Virus record (IMG/VR): IMGVR_UViG_3300021131_000010
Span: 1-48,086 of that record
DNA: 48,086 nt
Strand: one strand, 5' to 3'
Source: a virus
Shown here: positions 36,761-46,954 of the stretch, piece by piece
How positions within the stretch are numbered: the stretch's first letter is position 1
How the letters are laid out: each line of letters opens with the position of its first letter
Made by a program: the position numbers and the translations under genes
The notes under the pieces: generated by a model
Told to the model about the DNA's origin: nothing
Databases searched by the model: none
The model's input: only the letters and a program-made list of their open reading frames with translations

Positions 36761-37690
36761 TTATACAAACATTGACCAACTCATATTAACTATAGTAGTT
36801 GAACTAATTGAACCAGTTAATACTGCGGTATTCCCATAAGGTACAGATTGAATAACTCCAGATTGAGCAGTACCAGCAGCAGTCCAAGAACCAGTACCAT
36901 AATTACTACCATTAAAAGGTTGAGTAAGACTCATGCTTGAACCAGTAATACCACTACCACTAAGAGTTACAAAAACATGAACTAATCTACCAATTTTTAC
37001 ATAGTTGGTTGTAGCTGTATATGTACCGCTAAATCCTGTAAGAGTTGGAGTATAAGTTCCAACTTCATAATCATTTAATACTGCTTGTGTGCCACCGCCA
37101 GGGTTAGCAGCAAAAGTAATACCAGTTTGAATATTAGTAGTTCCACCTAATGTCAAATTAGATGCCAAATAAGTAGAGCCTACTGATCCAGTAGTTGCAG
37201 GAATAGCATTGAGTACTGAACTAACATAAAAACTAATAGTAGTAATTAAATCACCAGAAGTCGCACCTGAAGTCAAAACTACAGTTGTGCCATTACTAGC
37301 GGTGTAATCAGAAGAACCCAGTAAAACACCATTGCGAAATACTTCAATAAATCCTGCTGTATAACTTGGGGGTGTAAATGTTGTTTGTCCAGCAGTCGCA
37401 GTAAATTCAGTTTGAGTGCGATAAGCTGTAGTAGTTACACCAGATGCAGGAATACCCAAATATCTAGCAGAAATATTGTTTGTGCCAGTAGGGGGAGCAG
37501 CACTAAAAGTCAGGGTATTGCCAGATACACTATAAGTACTTGGGTCTTGCAAAACACCTGATATAGCTATTAAAACTGATGCAGTATTGGCTGGTGCTAC
37601 AGAAGTAGTAAAAGCGGTGGTAGAGCCATTTCCTGAAAAGGTATCAGTTAGAAAAGCTACTTGTGTAGGTTGATTGCCAATATAAGACAT
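36761..37690 (-). CDS. Tail fibre protein
   Basis: The 309-residue frame starts at the ATG at 37690 behind GGAG; the longer frame from 37702 lacks its own site. The N-terminus SYIGNQPTQVAFLTDTFSGN and repeat STTAFTTSVAP match a common fibre start. The C-terminal half (YEVGTYTPTLTGFSGTYTAT) is a typical knob of small fibre proteins. It shares this plan with the 287-residue fibre at 37903. Confidence 0.75.
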   Translation of the reverse strand: MSYIGNQPTQVAFLTDTFSGNGSTTAFTTSVAPANTASVLIAISGVLQDPSTYSVSGNTLTFSAAPPTGTNNISARYLGIPASGVTTTAYRTQTEFTATAGQTTFTPPSYTAGFIEVFRNGVLLGSSDYTASNGTTVVLTSGATSGDLITTISFYVSSVLNAIPATTGSVGSTYLASNLTLGGTTNIQTGITFAANPGGGTQAVLNDYEVGTYTPTLTGFSGTYTATTNYVKIGRLVHVFVTLSGSGITGSSMSLTQPFNGSNYGTGSWTAAGTAQSGVIQSVPYGNTAVLTGSISSTTIVNMSWSMFV

Positions 37691-37893
37691 TACATACTCC
37701 AAACTGCATTTGCTACAGCCTGAACTTTAGGGTCTTGGTTAGCTAAATCATCACCTACATTTAAAGTCCATCTTTCATAAGACTCTGACAAAGGTGTGCC
37801 ATCTTCAATAATTCTAGTTGCTTGGCGAACTTGAATAATATTGCTTTCAAGAACTTCAATTTTGTCAATGACAATTTTTTTTTCTAAAGACAT
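37690..37893 (-). CDS. Small fibre-associated protein
   Basis: This 67-residue protein begins SLEKKIVIDKIEVLESNIIQ and is beta-rich with a charged middle, as in small proteins beside fibres in related phages. It ends TAATG with the next fibre start. Possible fibre assembly factor. Confidence 0.6.
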   Translation of the reverse strand: MSLEKKIVIDKIEVLESNIIQVRQATRIIEDGTPLSESYERWTLNVGDDLANQDPKVQAVANAVWSM

Positions 37894-37902
37894 TTTTATT
37901 CC

Positions 37903-38766
37903 CTATGAAGTTGTAGGATAAGTTATAGAAATGGATATAAAAGAACCTGCTGTAGTACTTAAATCACTTGCAACCATAGATGCCATACCAGTTGCAGCAG
38001 CAGTAATTTTATACATATGAATTTGAGTACTACTATCATTTCCTAAAACTCCAGAAAGAGTAATTACATTTGATGCTAGTGATGAAAAAAATCCAGAGTT
38101 TGCTGATAACCAATATAAAGCCCCACCTTGACCAGCAAAAGGTAAATTACCAATATACAAAGTGTTTCCATTAACCGAATTACCAGTACCATTTAATGAA
38201 ACATCTATCATACAAGTTACCATTTTGCCAACTTTTACATAATATCCAGATTGATATGCGTAACTAAATGTGCATCCTGTTGCAACAAATGTAGGATTAA
38301 AGTTTCCATATTCATAATCATTTAATACTTGATTATTTAATGCGCTAGTTTTATTAAAAATGACACCAGCATCCGCAGTTAATATTTGAATATTGCTAGT
38401 AATCTGCGGATTGATTAAGGTTGGAATGGTTTGTAATACTGGGTTTCCTGTACCTGTAGGATTGTTCATCTGAGATTGACCTACAGTACCATTGCTAGGT
38501 GCAATTGTATTTGTTTGTAAACTTGTATATTCAACCCAAATATTGTTTGTTCCGCTTGCAGGAGCAGAAGTAAAAGTTAAAGTAGAACCAGATACTGAAA
38601 ATGCTGAAGATGGGTTTTGTGGAACATTGGCTACAAATACTAGAATTTGCGCTGCACTTACAACTGGTACAGGCAATGTAAAAGTAGTGGTTGATCCATT
38701 GCCTGAAAAATAGGCAATCTGAGGAGCATACTGCTGGATGGTTAAATTGTTTCCAATATATGACAT
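37903..38766 (-). CDS. Tail fibre protein
   Basis: I start at the ATG at 38766 (MSYIGNNLTIQQYAPQIAYF), giving 287 residues. The N-terminal FSGNGSTTTFTLPVPVVSAA and the C-terminal YEYGNFNPTFVATGCTFSYA repeat the plan of the fibre at 36761, so the two are paralogues or parts of one trimeric fibre complex. The start follows the preceding stop by one base. Confidence 0.75.
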   Translation of the reverse strand: MSYIGNNLTIQQYAPQIAYFSGNGSTTTFTLPVPVVSAAQILVFVANVPQNPSSAFSVSGSTLTFTSAPASGTNNIWVEYTSLQTNTIAPSNGTVGQSQMNNPTGTGNPVLQTIPTLINPQITSNIQILTADAGVIFNKTSALNNQVLNDYEYGNFNPTFVATGCTFSYAYQSGYYVKVGKMVTCMIDVSLNGTGNSVNGNTLYIGNLPFAGQGGALYWLSANSGFFSSLASNVITLSGVLGNDSSTQIHMYKITAAATGMASMVASDLSTTAGSFISISITYPTTS

Positions 38767-38767
38767 A

Positions 38768-39097
38768 TTAGGTAATCTGTAAGCAAGAAAGAATAGCATC
38801 CATAGAAGAAGCTGCGCTAGACACTACAGTAAAAGCATCTCCAGTATTTAATACAATTTTTCCATCTGCACCAAATAAAGCTAAAGAACCACCGACAGGT
38901 ACAGTCGCATTGTTAACTACATAATAGTTTGTAGCAGAAGCAGTAATATAGGCACTTACAGTAATGGGGCTGGTAGTTGTATTGGCTAAAGTCATACCAA
39001 TGACAGTAGTTTGTGTCGCTGATCCAGCAGTCACTAAGACTACAGGGGTTGTCCCTACAGACTTACTGACATATCTAGTAAAAGTATTAGTTGCCAT
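38768..39097 (-). CDS. Small beta-rich fibre-region protein
   Basis: This 109-residue protein is rich in Thr, Val and Ala (TNTFTRYVSKSVGTTPVVLV) with a likely beta sandwich. It is encoded between fibre genes, so it may be a fibre-associated or virion surface protein. No exact family is recognised. Confidence 0.6.
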   Translation of the reverse strand: MATNTFTRYVSKSVGTTPVVLVTAGSATQTTVIGMTLANTTTSPITVSAYITASATNYYVVNNATVPVGGSLALFGADGKIVLNTGDAFTVVSSAASSMDAILSCLQIT

Positions 39098-39106
39098 TTA
39101 TTTTCC

Positions 39107-42100
39107 TTAACCTAAAGCAATTGCCATCGCAACCGCAGTTCCAGCAGGATCAGAGCCTACTGTATTATAAGAGATTGTAACCGCAGCCGATCCATTAAAT
39201 GTAGAGCCTGGTGCTGCTCCAGTACCAAGAGCATTGATTGTTAAAGCATTGGTTGTACTGATTGTTCCGCTAATTGCACTACTTGGAATGGTAGTGGAAG
39301 CAGTCATTGTTCCAGTACCATTACCATAGACATATCCAGTAAGGCTATTTGCGCCTGTACCACCACTCGCTGCACCTAAAGTACCTGCCAAAGTTACCGC
39401 ACCAGTTGTCGATGTATTAGGTGTTAGACCTGCCAAAGAAGTCTGGAATGAACTGACAGTCGCAGCACCATTAGAAGCTGCGGTAATCTGACCTTGTGCA
39501 TTGACAGTAATGTTTGCATTGGTATAAGAACCAGCAGTAACCGCAGTATTGGCAAGAGCAATAGTGCCAGTAGTAGTAATTGTTCCACCAGACAAACCAG
39601 TACCAGCAGTAATTGAAGTTACTGTACCGACTGAGATTGATCCACCCAGGCTGGTAGAAGTGCCATTGATGGTGATAGAAGAATTGGCTAATTGAGCATT
39701 AGTAATAGTGCCTGAAAGCGCAGTAGTTGGAATGGTTGTTGAAGCTGTCATAGCCCCAGTTCCATTTCCATATACATAACCAGTTAGAGTAGTTGCTCCA
39801 GTACCACCAGATGCAGCCCCTAATGTTCCAGCTAAAGTAACTGCGCCACCTGTAGCGGTTGTAGGTGTTAACCCTGATAAAGTGGTTTGGAAGCTAGTTA
39901 CTTCACTTGTGCCATTAATTGCAATAGTGATTGAACCTGCGCCATTGGTAATCGAAATACCTGTACCAGCAGTCAAAGTAGTTCTGGTAAAACCAGTACC
40001 ATTTCCAATGTCTATCTGACCATTGGCAGGAGTGGATGTTAGACCAGTACCACCATAAGCAATGCCAAGAGCATTGGTTAAATTAAGGGTTGGTAGACTC
40101 CAGACTCCAGTAGAGTTGACTGAGCCTAATAAATTATTGGCAACTCCACCATTGTAGAAACTAAGTCCATCTGCACCGCCAACACTAATGCGACCATTAC
40201 CAGTAGAGTAATCAACAACAATACCATCGGTATAAGTACCACCATAAGTACCAGTAGAGTACAAGCCATTACTGACAACTAAAGAAGTACCTGTAGCAGC
40301 ACCCAATACTGGGGTTACTAAAGTTGGACTATTAGAAAATACTAAGTTACTAGATGTAGTTCCAGTTGCGCCTGAAGCACTATATCCAGTAATGTTGTTA
40401 AAGGAAGTGATGCTTGCGGTAGATGCTCCAGTACCGCCATAAGCGACAGCCAGGGCATTAGTTAATGTCAAGGATGTTGCGCTGGCAACACCTAAATTTG
40501 GAGTCACTAATGTTGGGCTGGTAGCTAAAACAACCGATCCAGTTCCAGTAGTAGAGGAAGAAGATGCAGCAGTTAACTGACCCTGGGCATTGACAGTAAA
40601 GTTGGCAATGTTATAACTTCCTGCGGTGACAGTAGTATTTGCAATAGCAGCAGTTACCGCAGTCGATCCATTATAGGAAGTTCCAGAAAGCCCAGTTCCC
40701 AGGGTTAAAGCAAATAAATTACCACCTAAAGCTACTCCTGAAATAGTCGAATTAGCCAATTGAGCATTGGTTATTGTTCCAGACAATGCAGTAGTAGGAA
40801 TGGTAGAAGATGCTGTAAATGCGCCTGTACCATTACCGATAACATAACCAGTTAAAGTTGTAGCACCTGTACCACCATTGCTTACTGGCAGAGTTCCAGT
40901 AACACCTGTAGATAAGGGTAAACCAGTAGCATTAGTTAAAGTAAGGGAAGTAGGTGTATCTAGATTAGGAGCAATTAAAGAAGCATTGCTTTGTCTTACA
41001 AAGTTTCCTGATCCAGTACCAGTATATTCACTATTGGTTAAATGGTAATACTGGTTCGCTGAACCACCCTGTAAGCCACCCAATCCATCATGCAAAGTAA
41101 CCAATGGAGTAAGCACATTAGAAGCATATTGAGTGCCATTGTAAGCAGCAGTTACAGTAGTATTTGCTGTAGAAGTTGTAAATCCAATACCGCCTAAAGA
41201 ATCAGTTACATTAATATTGAAAGCTGGTTGTGTAGTTTGTACTACATAAAGCCCATAATTCGGTGTAATGTTAGTAATATTTGGAGAAGTTACTCCAAAT
41301 AAATTATGCCAAAGACTACCATTTACAGCAGTTTCATTAGCATAAGTACTAGGGACAGTAATAGTTACTGAAGTGTTAGATGCTTTAGCAGTAATCTGAT
41401 AAAGACCTTGTGGGGTTTCTAAATAATCCGCTACAGTATTTGTAGCTGAAGCTACTGCGGTACTAAAGAAAGAAGCAGAAGAAGTTACAGTTCTAGAAGT
41501 TCCAGTACCAGTTGTTGTTAATGTAACACTTGTAGCGGTTGATGGAATGACTTGATAAGTATTTCTAGTAAATGTAGTAGTTCTACCACCAGCAGTAGAG
41601 TTAACACCAATATAAATGTCAAAAGTCCATTGACCAGCATCAAGAATAGTTCTTCCCAATACACCAGATTGCAAACCAATAGCTGCAATAGTATTGTTAT
41701 TAGGATTGGATGATGCAGTTTGTGTACCACCTGCAGTTACTGGAGTAGTTGCAAGAGTGATAATTGGCAGCACATTGTTTGTGCTTGTGCCAGTAATAAG
41801 GGGAGTTGCGTTCCAAAATGAAACACCTTGACCTGCGCTACCACTTGGAGTGTTATTTACATTGACCCAGGCTGAACCATTCCATCCTAAAAACTGACCA
41901 ACTGTAGCATCAGCAACAGCCACATCAGTTAAGTTTTCTAATGGGAAGCTGCCTGATGAACCTAAACTAATAGAAGTACCACCGACAGTAATAGAACTAT
42001 TGGCTAGTTGTGCATTGGTAACTGTCCCACTAAGTGCAGTAGTAGGAATAGTGGTACTGGCTGTCATTGTGCCTGTACCATTGCCATACACATAGCCTGT

Positions 42101-44776
42101 CAAAGTGGCTGCGCCTGTACCGCCATAAGTAGGAGTAATGACAGAACCATGCCAAGTACCAGTTCCGATTGTGCCGACAGTTGTTAGGCTTGAAGTAACA
42201 ATGGAAGAAGGCAGGGTTGTACCAGTTAAATTGGCAGCAGTTAAGTTAGTTAAATTTGCACCAGATACCGCACCGAATAATCCTGACCAAGTACCTGTAG
42301 TAACATTTCCAGTAGTGGTCAAGCTGGTTGATCCAGCTAAAGGACTAGCACCAATTGAATTGTAGGAAATGGTATGAGCAGTTGAACCATTGAATACTAC
42401 TGGGGAAGCATCTCCAGTACCGCTAGTATTGAAGGTTAATGAATTGGTAGTATTGGCAGTAATTGTTCCAGAACTACCTAAAGCAACTGTCACCCCATTA
42501 TAGGTAACTGAACTATTGGCTAACTGAGCATTGGTGATAGTGCCACTCAAAGCAGTTGTAGGAATAGTTGTAGAAGCAGTAACTAGACCACTTCCATTGC
42601 CATAAATATAACCAGTATAGTTGTCTAAGGTTAAATTGCTGGTAGCTTCTAAAGTGGTAAATTTACCTGTAGAAGCTGAAACTGATCCAATAGGAGTGCT
42701 ATTCAAACTATCAATGGTTAATGCAACACCTTGAATAAAGCCACCAGTAATCGCTACTGAATTGGCATTTTGAGTGCTCATTGTTCCCAAGCCAGTAATG
42801 GCAGTATTTGGGATGGTAGTAGATGCGGTCATGGCTGAAGTGCCATTTCCATAGACATAACCTGTCAATGTAGTCGCACCAGTACCGCCTGAAGCTGCTC
42901 CTAAAGTACCAGCTAAAACAATGTTTCCACCAGTTGCAGTACTAGGGGTTAATCCTGATAGTGAAGTTCTGAATGAAGTTACTTCGCCACTTCCATCGAC
43001 AGCAATAGTAATTGCTCCGACACCATTAGTAATGGAGATACCAGTTCCAGCAGTTAGAGTGGTTCTAGTAAATCCAGTTCCATTGCCAATATCAATTTGA
43101 CCATTAGCAGGTGTAGCACTTAAACCAGTACCGCCATTAGCGATTGGCAAGACTCCAGTTAATGCGCTGACAGGAATGGTTGTAGAAGCACTAATTCCAC
43201 CAGAATTATTGGAATATACATAACCTGTATAGTTGCTTAGAGTAACTGTACTATTGGCTTTTAAAGTGGTAAAGGCAGCAGTAGAAGGTGTTGTAGAGCC
43301 AATTGGAGTATTGTCTAAGCTATCTAAGGTAAAGCTAACACCTGAAATAGAACCACCAGTAATGGAGACATTATTGGAGTTTTGTGTAGACATAGTGCCA
43401 AGACCAGAAACCTGGGTATTGGCAATTTCAATAGTGGTATTGGAAACTGCTGTAACTTGACCTTCTGCATTAGTTGTAAATACAGGGACAGTTGAAGCAG
43501 AACCATAAGTTCCAGCCGATCCTACTGGTGTAATCGAAATGGTTACAGGTGCAGAACCATTGTAAGAAGTTCCAGATAAACCAGTTCCAATAGTTAAAGA
43601 ATAAGGACTAGCTGCGGTAATTGTTCCAGAGCCACCCAGGGCAACATTCACACCATTGTAGGTAACTGAATTATTGGTTAATGCGCTATTTGGAATATTG
43701 CTTAAGGTATTGGTAGAACCACTAATTGAAGTTCCAACCAAGGTTGTCAGGGTATTCCCTAATGGCACATTGGTAGAACCAATAGTGATCGAAGAATTAG
43801 CAAGCTGACTATTTAAAATAGGCGAATTAATCTGGTCAGCATTAATGCTGATTGGGCTATTAGATGCGCTAGTTATTTGTCCTTGGGCATTGATAGTGAT
43901 TGAAGGGACAATTGCAGCAGTACCATAAGAGCCTGAACTTACTCCAGTATTGGTAATACTAAATTGAGTGCCAGTAAGGGTTAACCCTGTACCAGCAGTA
44001 TAAGTGCCATAACCTGCAAATTGTGTCCAAACAATAGGAGTGACATTGATTGTGCCAATTTCAGGAGCAATAACTACCCAACCAGTATTGGCATATAAAG
44101 TGCCATTTTGTACAAAGGTTGCAGAGCCAGGTACTTGTACCCAGGCTTCCATATCAGGCGATCTTGCCCAAGTACCAGAAGAAGCAATATAAATACCATT
44201 GAGGGCATTATTTGATTCATTCTTGACGAGAACTCGATCACCAGCTAGGGTAGTGTACCCATCAATAGTTTGCAGCCCTGAGAGGGTTATAGGGGCTGTA
44301 GTAGCAACTTGACATTCGGCTTTATAGTTAGAAGTCGAAATAGAGTCAGCATAAGCCTTGTTTACCAGGTCAGTAGGGTTTACAGGTACATCAATAACTT
44401 GACCTGTAAGAGTCTGCATATTCTGGAATGATGGTGAATAAAGGGTATTATTCAAACCATAAATTTGAGCAAAAGCATTTGCAGTACCAGCAGTCATCAA
44501 GTTGGTAACAAAGTCACCACGATTCCATGCTCTAGGTGTAGTATTTTCTTGACCTCTAATTACAGTCAATACATCACCAGTAATATTGGTACATGAAACA
44601 ATCTCAACAATGAGACTATTTGTAGAATTTACAAGGGTTAAAGTAACCGCCTGATTTGCTGAAGGCGCAGGGAAGTAAGCCCCTGTACCAGCAGCTACAT
44701 AAATAGTTGTATCGGTACTGGCTACAGGTAGCGCAAGAGTGGTTTGCGCTTGGTTAGCAAATAATAGTGTTGGCAT
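39107..44776 (-). CDS. Giant repetitive tail fibre (1,889 aa)
   Basis: It is the longest gene. Residues about 1-105 form an attachment domain (FANQAQTTLALPVASTDTTI, DVLTVIRGQENTTPRAWNRG) shared with the collar fibre at 45080. The rest is a Gly/Thr/Ser-rich chain with at least seven copies of a module containing GYVYGNGT-MTASTTIP, separated by ALSGTITNAQLANSSI. A central region about 1000-1200 differs (TILDAGQWTFDIYIGVNSTA) and may be a domain within the shaft. Such proteins trimerise and reach far to the receptor. Confidence 0.85.
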   Translation of the reverse strand: MPTLLFANQAQTTLALPVASTDTTIYVAAGTGAYFPAPSANQAVTLTLVNSTNSLIVEIVSCTNITGDVLTVIRGQENTTPRAWNRGDFVTNLMTAGTANAFAQIYGLNNTLYSPSFQNMQTLTGQVIDVPVNPTDLVNKAYADSISTSNYKAECQVATTAPITLSGLQTIDGYTTLAGDRVLVKNESNNALNGIYIASSGTWARSPDMEAWVQVPGSATFVQNGTLYANTGWVVIAPEIGTINVTPIVWTQFAGYGTYTAGTGLTLTGTQFSITNTGVSSGSYGTAAIVPSITINAQGQITSASNSPISINADQINSPILNSQLANSSITIGSTNVPLGNTLTTLVGTSISGSTNTLSNIPNSALTNNSVTYNGVNVALGGSGTITAASPYSLTIGTGLSGTSYNGSAPVTISITPVGSAGTYGSASTVPVFTTNAEGQVTAVSNTTIEIANTQVSGLGTMSTQNSNNVSITGGSISGVSFTLDSLDNTPIGSTTPSTAAFTTLKANSTVTLSNYTGYVYSNNSGGISASTTIPVSALTGVLPIANGGTGLSATPANGQIDIGNGTGFTRTTLTAGTGISITNGVGAITIAVDGSGEVTSFRTSLSGLTPSTATGGNIVLAGTLGAASGGTGATTLTGYVYGNGTSAMTASTTIPNTAITGLGTMSTQNANSVAITGGFIQGVALTIDSLNSTPIGSVSASTGKFTTLEATSNLTLDNYTGYIYGNGSGLVTASTTIPTTALSGTITNAQLANSSVTYNGVTVALGSSGTITANTTNSLTFNTSGTGDASPVVFNGSTAHTISYNSIGASPLAGSTSLTTTGNVTTGTWSGLFGAVSGANLTNLTAANLTGTTLPSSIVTSSLTTVGTIGTGTWHGSVITPTYGGTGAATLTGYVYGNGTGTMTASTTIPTTALSGTVTNAQLANSSITVGGTSISLGSSGSFPLENLTDVAVADATVGQFLGWNGSAWVNVNNTPSGSAGQGVSFWNATPLITGTSTNNVLPIITLATTPVTAGGTQTASSNPNNNTIAAIGLQSGVLGRTILDAGQWTFDIYIGVNSTAGGRTTTFTRNTYQVIPSTATSVTLTTTGTGTSRTVTSSASFFSTAVASATNTVADYLETPQGLYQITAKASNTSVTITVPSTYANETAVNGSLWHNLFGVTSPNITNITPNYGLYVVQTTQPAFNINVTDSLGGIGFTTSTANTTVTAAYNGTQYASNVLTPLVTLHDGLGGLQGGSANQYYHLTNSEYTGTGSGNFVRQSNASLIAPNLDTPTSLTLTNATGLPLSTGVTGTLPVSNGGTGATTLTGYVIGNGTGAFTASSTIPTTALSGTITNAQLANSTISGVALGGNLFALTLGTGLSGTSYNGSTAVTAAIANTTVTAGSYNIANFTVNAQGQLTAASSSSTTGTGSVVLATSPTLVTPNLGVASATSLTLTNALAVAYGGTGASTASITSFNNITGYSASGATGTTSSNLVFSNSPTLVTPVLGAATGTSLVVSNGLYSTGTYGGTYTDGIVVDYSTGNGRISVGGADGLSFYNGGVANNLLGSVNSTGVWSLPTLNLTNALGIAYGGTGLTSTPANGQIDIGNGTGFTRTTLTAGTGISITNGAGSITIAINGTSEVTSFQTTLSGLTPTTATGGAVTLAGTLGAASGGTGATTLTGYVYGNGTGAMTASTTIPTTALSGTITNAQLANSSITINGTSTSLGGSISVGTVTSITAGTGLSGGTITTTGTIALANTAVTAGSYTNANITVNAQGQITAASNGAATVSSFQTSLAGLTPNTSTTGAVTLAGTLGAASGGTGANSLTGYVYGNGTGTMTASTTIPSSAISGTISTTNALTINALGTGAAPGSTFNGSAAVTISYNTVGSDPAGTAVAMAIALG
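39316..43240. repeat. Seven long-period repeats in the giant fibre gene
   Basis: Copies of the module whose DNA contains CCATTNCCATANACATANCC are found near 39318, 39763, 40831, 42078, 42592, 42843 and 43213. The first six match well; the last is more diverged. They encode repeated fibre shaft units and give material for recombination. Confidence 0.8.
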
Positions 44777-44797
44777 GGCAAACCCTTTTTAACACTA

Positions 44798-45070
44798 TTA
44801 AAGAATACTATAAGTATCGGCTGCTGCACCAGTAAATTTAATGGTTGTTACAGGAAAATTTAAAACATAATAAATCTGACTTGTTTCAGTTCCAGTAGGA
44901 GTTACTGCGCTGTAAAAGGTTGCGCCATTATCTAAAGATAATTGAATGGCTCTACCACCAGCAGCAGAATTGAGAACAATAGTTGCTGGATAAACAACAT
45001 TAGGAACTGCTACAGTAGCGGTTGTTCCAGTAAGAGTGCCAGTAATAGGGCTACCATAGTTATAAGTCAT
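44798..45070 (-). CDS. Small beta-rich fibre-region protein
   Basis: This 90-residue protein (MTYNYGSPITGTLTGTTATV) is rich in Thr and Val and ends FTGAAADTYSIL. It lies between the collar fibre and the giant fibre in a single operon. Probably a virion surface protein; unknown function. Confidence 0.6.
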   Translation of the reverse strand: MTYNYGSPITGTLTGTTATVAVPNVVYPATIVLNSAAGGRAIQLSLDNGATFYSAVTPTGTETSQIYYVLNFPVTTIKFTGAAADTYSIL

Positions 45071-45079
45071 AATGTTTCC

Positions 45080-46342
45080 TTAATATTTAATGCAAGTAAG
45101 AATTGAAATATTGATAGGTCTTGATTCATTTCCACCTGCTGAACTTGTTGTGCCACCTAAAGAGAATCCATGATTGTGACCTGAGTCATAAACTCCAGTT
45201 GTTGCGGATTGTGTTCTGTAACTATTTGTAGTGTTATGTGCTGCATAAGCTGTACCAATAGCAGAACCAGGTTGATCTGCCCAAAGAGAACATTGATTAC
45301 CATTCGCATCAATATAAGTATGATAGTGACTTGGGTCTTGAATATTTGCACTTGCTACACTTGTAGTACCGCTTCCACTCCAAGAATGAGTGTGAGATAA
45401 ATTTTGATTGCTTTGTACAGTACCAATTGCTCTTGATGGATCAATACCATTTCCATTGTCTAATGATCTTAAGAAATATCCACCATATTGAGGAATTCGG
45501 AAATTGGTAGAACCATCACCTGTACTAAAGCTGCCATATTGACCAGCTTGCCAAGCAGAATCAGAAATAATATTTCCACTAGATTGTGCAAAAGTCCACA
45601 AAGCAGCATAGGTAGTTCTTGATACTAATTGACCTTCTGCAATCAAATATCCAGTAGGTGCTGTAGTTGCAGGGAACTGGACAATAGCACCAGTTGGAAC
45701 TGCTGCCACAAAAATACCAGTTGCAGGGTTTTGCATTACAAAAGCACTATATTCTGGACTCCAGTTAATCTGGATTGGATAGCCACGAGCAGGAATATCA
45801 CCAGCAACCAGGGCAGAATTATTGCCCTTGACAATAGGATAAGAACTTTGAATTGTTGAACCCAAAGTTAAAGTCAAAGTTGCAGCACCAGTATTTGCAG
45901 TCAAAGCACCCAATACCAAATTTAAGCCATCAGGAATGGTGGTTAGATTTGAGCCTACAGTTGCAGTCAAAGCATTTGCTGTACCGCCCACATCTGCATA
46001 AGAATAAGTACCTGCTTGTAATTGTTCGGTTTGCACCAAATCACTCATTACACCAGCAGTATCAAAATGTCCTACGACATCATTTAAAACAAAAGGCAAA
46101 GCAGTAGTGCCTTCTTGACCCCTGATTACAGTTAAAGTATCGCCTGATCTAGAAGTGCAATTGCAAATTTCATAGACTGTAGGAGAAGAAACACTATTTA
46201 AAGTGACTTTAAATTGTTGACCAGTAGTAGGATTTGGGAATTCAGAACCAGTACCAGGAGCAACTGTAATAGTAGTTTGTGTACTGGTAATAGGGGCTGC
46301 CAAGGTAGTTTTAGCATTATTGGCGAATATCTGAATCGTCAT
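45080..46342 (-). CDS. Tail collar-domain fibre protein
   Basis: This 420-residue protein has an N-terminal domain (1-105) homologous to the giant fibre. A C-terminal phage collar domain begins near VPTGAIVQFPATTAPTGYLI (about 215) and ends NESRPINISILTCIKY. Three HxH pairs (SHTHSW, SHYHTY, GHNHGF) recall metal-binding sites in T4 gp12 and gp37. It is a short fibre or its tip. Confidence 0.8.
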   Translation of the reverse strand: MTIQIFANNAKTTLAAPITSTQTTITVAPGTGSEFPNPTTGQQFKVTLNSVSSPTVYEICNCTSRSGDTLTVIRGQEGTTALPFVLNDVVGHFDTAGVMSDLVQTEQLQAGTYSYADVGGTANALTATVGSNLTTIPDGLNLVLGALTANTGAATLTLTLGSTIQSSYPIVKGNNSALVAGDIPARGYPIQINWSPEYSAFVMQNPATGIFVAAVPTGAIVQFPATTAPTGYLIAEGQLVSRTTYAALWTFAQSSGNIISDSAWQAGQYGSFSTGDGSTNFRIPQYGGYFLRSLDNGNGIDPSRAIGTVQSNQNLSHTHSWSGSGTTSVASANIQDPSHYHTYIDANGNQCSLWADQPGSAIGTAYAAHNTTNSYRTQSATTGVYDSGHNHGFSLGGTTSSAGGNESRPINISILTCIKY

Positions 46343-46350
46343 AAAAAACC

Positions 46351-46953
46351 CTAGTAAGTAATTGTGTAATTGTACTGGAATGGTACATTTAAAACCCCTG
46401 CTTGTATAGCAGATTTGAAGATTGGCGATATTGCCAAATTCGGTATAGTGATAGCAATTGTATTAGGTGCGGTATAGACAACACTCACATTGTAAATATC
46501 AGCTATGTTAGGAATATCAGTTCCATCAACACCATAGATAAATCTAGCAATTCTTCTTTTTAGCCATTGGGTATTGTATTGAAACCCATCCCCTTTATAA
46601 AAGTTCCAAGTAATAATTCTTTTGAAATAATCATCAGTAACAACATAAAAGGAAGTTGGGCTAGAAGTGATGTTTTGTGTATAGGCAGTTGTATCATAGG
46701 GAACTGTATCGTATACACCCAATAGCGATGCGGTTGTAGGAGTTGGTAATGCAGGTCTTTGTAAACCATAAAGACCTTGTGCAACCCAATCCAAAGATGC
46801 GCCATTTTGCTTGGTATAAATAGGTAGATTTAAGTTATTAAACCAATCTAAATACTCTTGTGCCAATGTATTATAGGCATTGACAAAAGCCTGTAAATCC
46901 GAATCATCAGCATATTGCTGATACAGATAGCTAGGTATGATTTGGGTAATCAT
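46351..46953 (-). CDS. Tail protein I-like baseplate component
   Basis: This 200-residue protein begins IPSYLYQQYADDSDLQAFVN and continues DWFNNLNLPIYTKQNGASLD. That pattern resembles DUF2612/tail protein I family members that connect fibres to the baseplate. It follows baseplate J, in the P2 order J-I. Assignment is by order and partial similarity. Confidence 0.7.
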   Translation of the reverse strand: MITQIIPSYLYQQYADDSDLQAFVNAYNTLAQEYLDWFNNLNLPIYTKQNGASLDWVAQGLYGLQRPALPTPTTASLLGVYDTVPYDTTAYTQNITSSPTSFYVVTDDYFKRIITWNFYKGDGFQYNTQWLKRRIARFIYGVDGTDIPNIADIYNVSVVYTAPNTIAITIPNLAISPIFKSAIQAGVLNVPFQYNYTITY

Positions 46954-46954
46954 A

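Noticed and set aside
39316-43240. CRISPR or transposon repeats
   Set aside because: Repeats are in frame within one fibre gene, irregularly spaced and diverged as protein modules.
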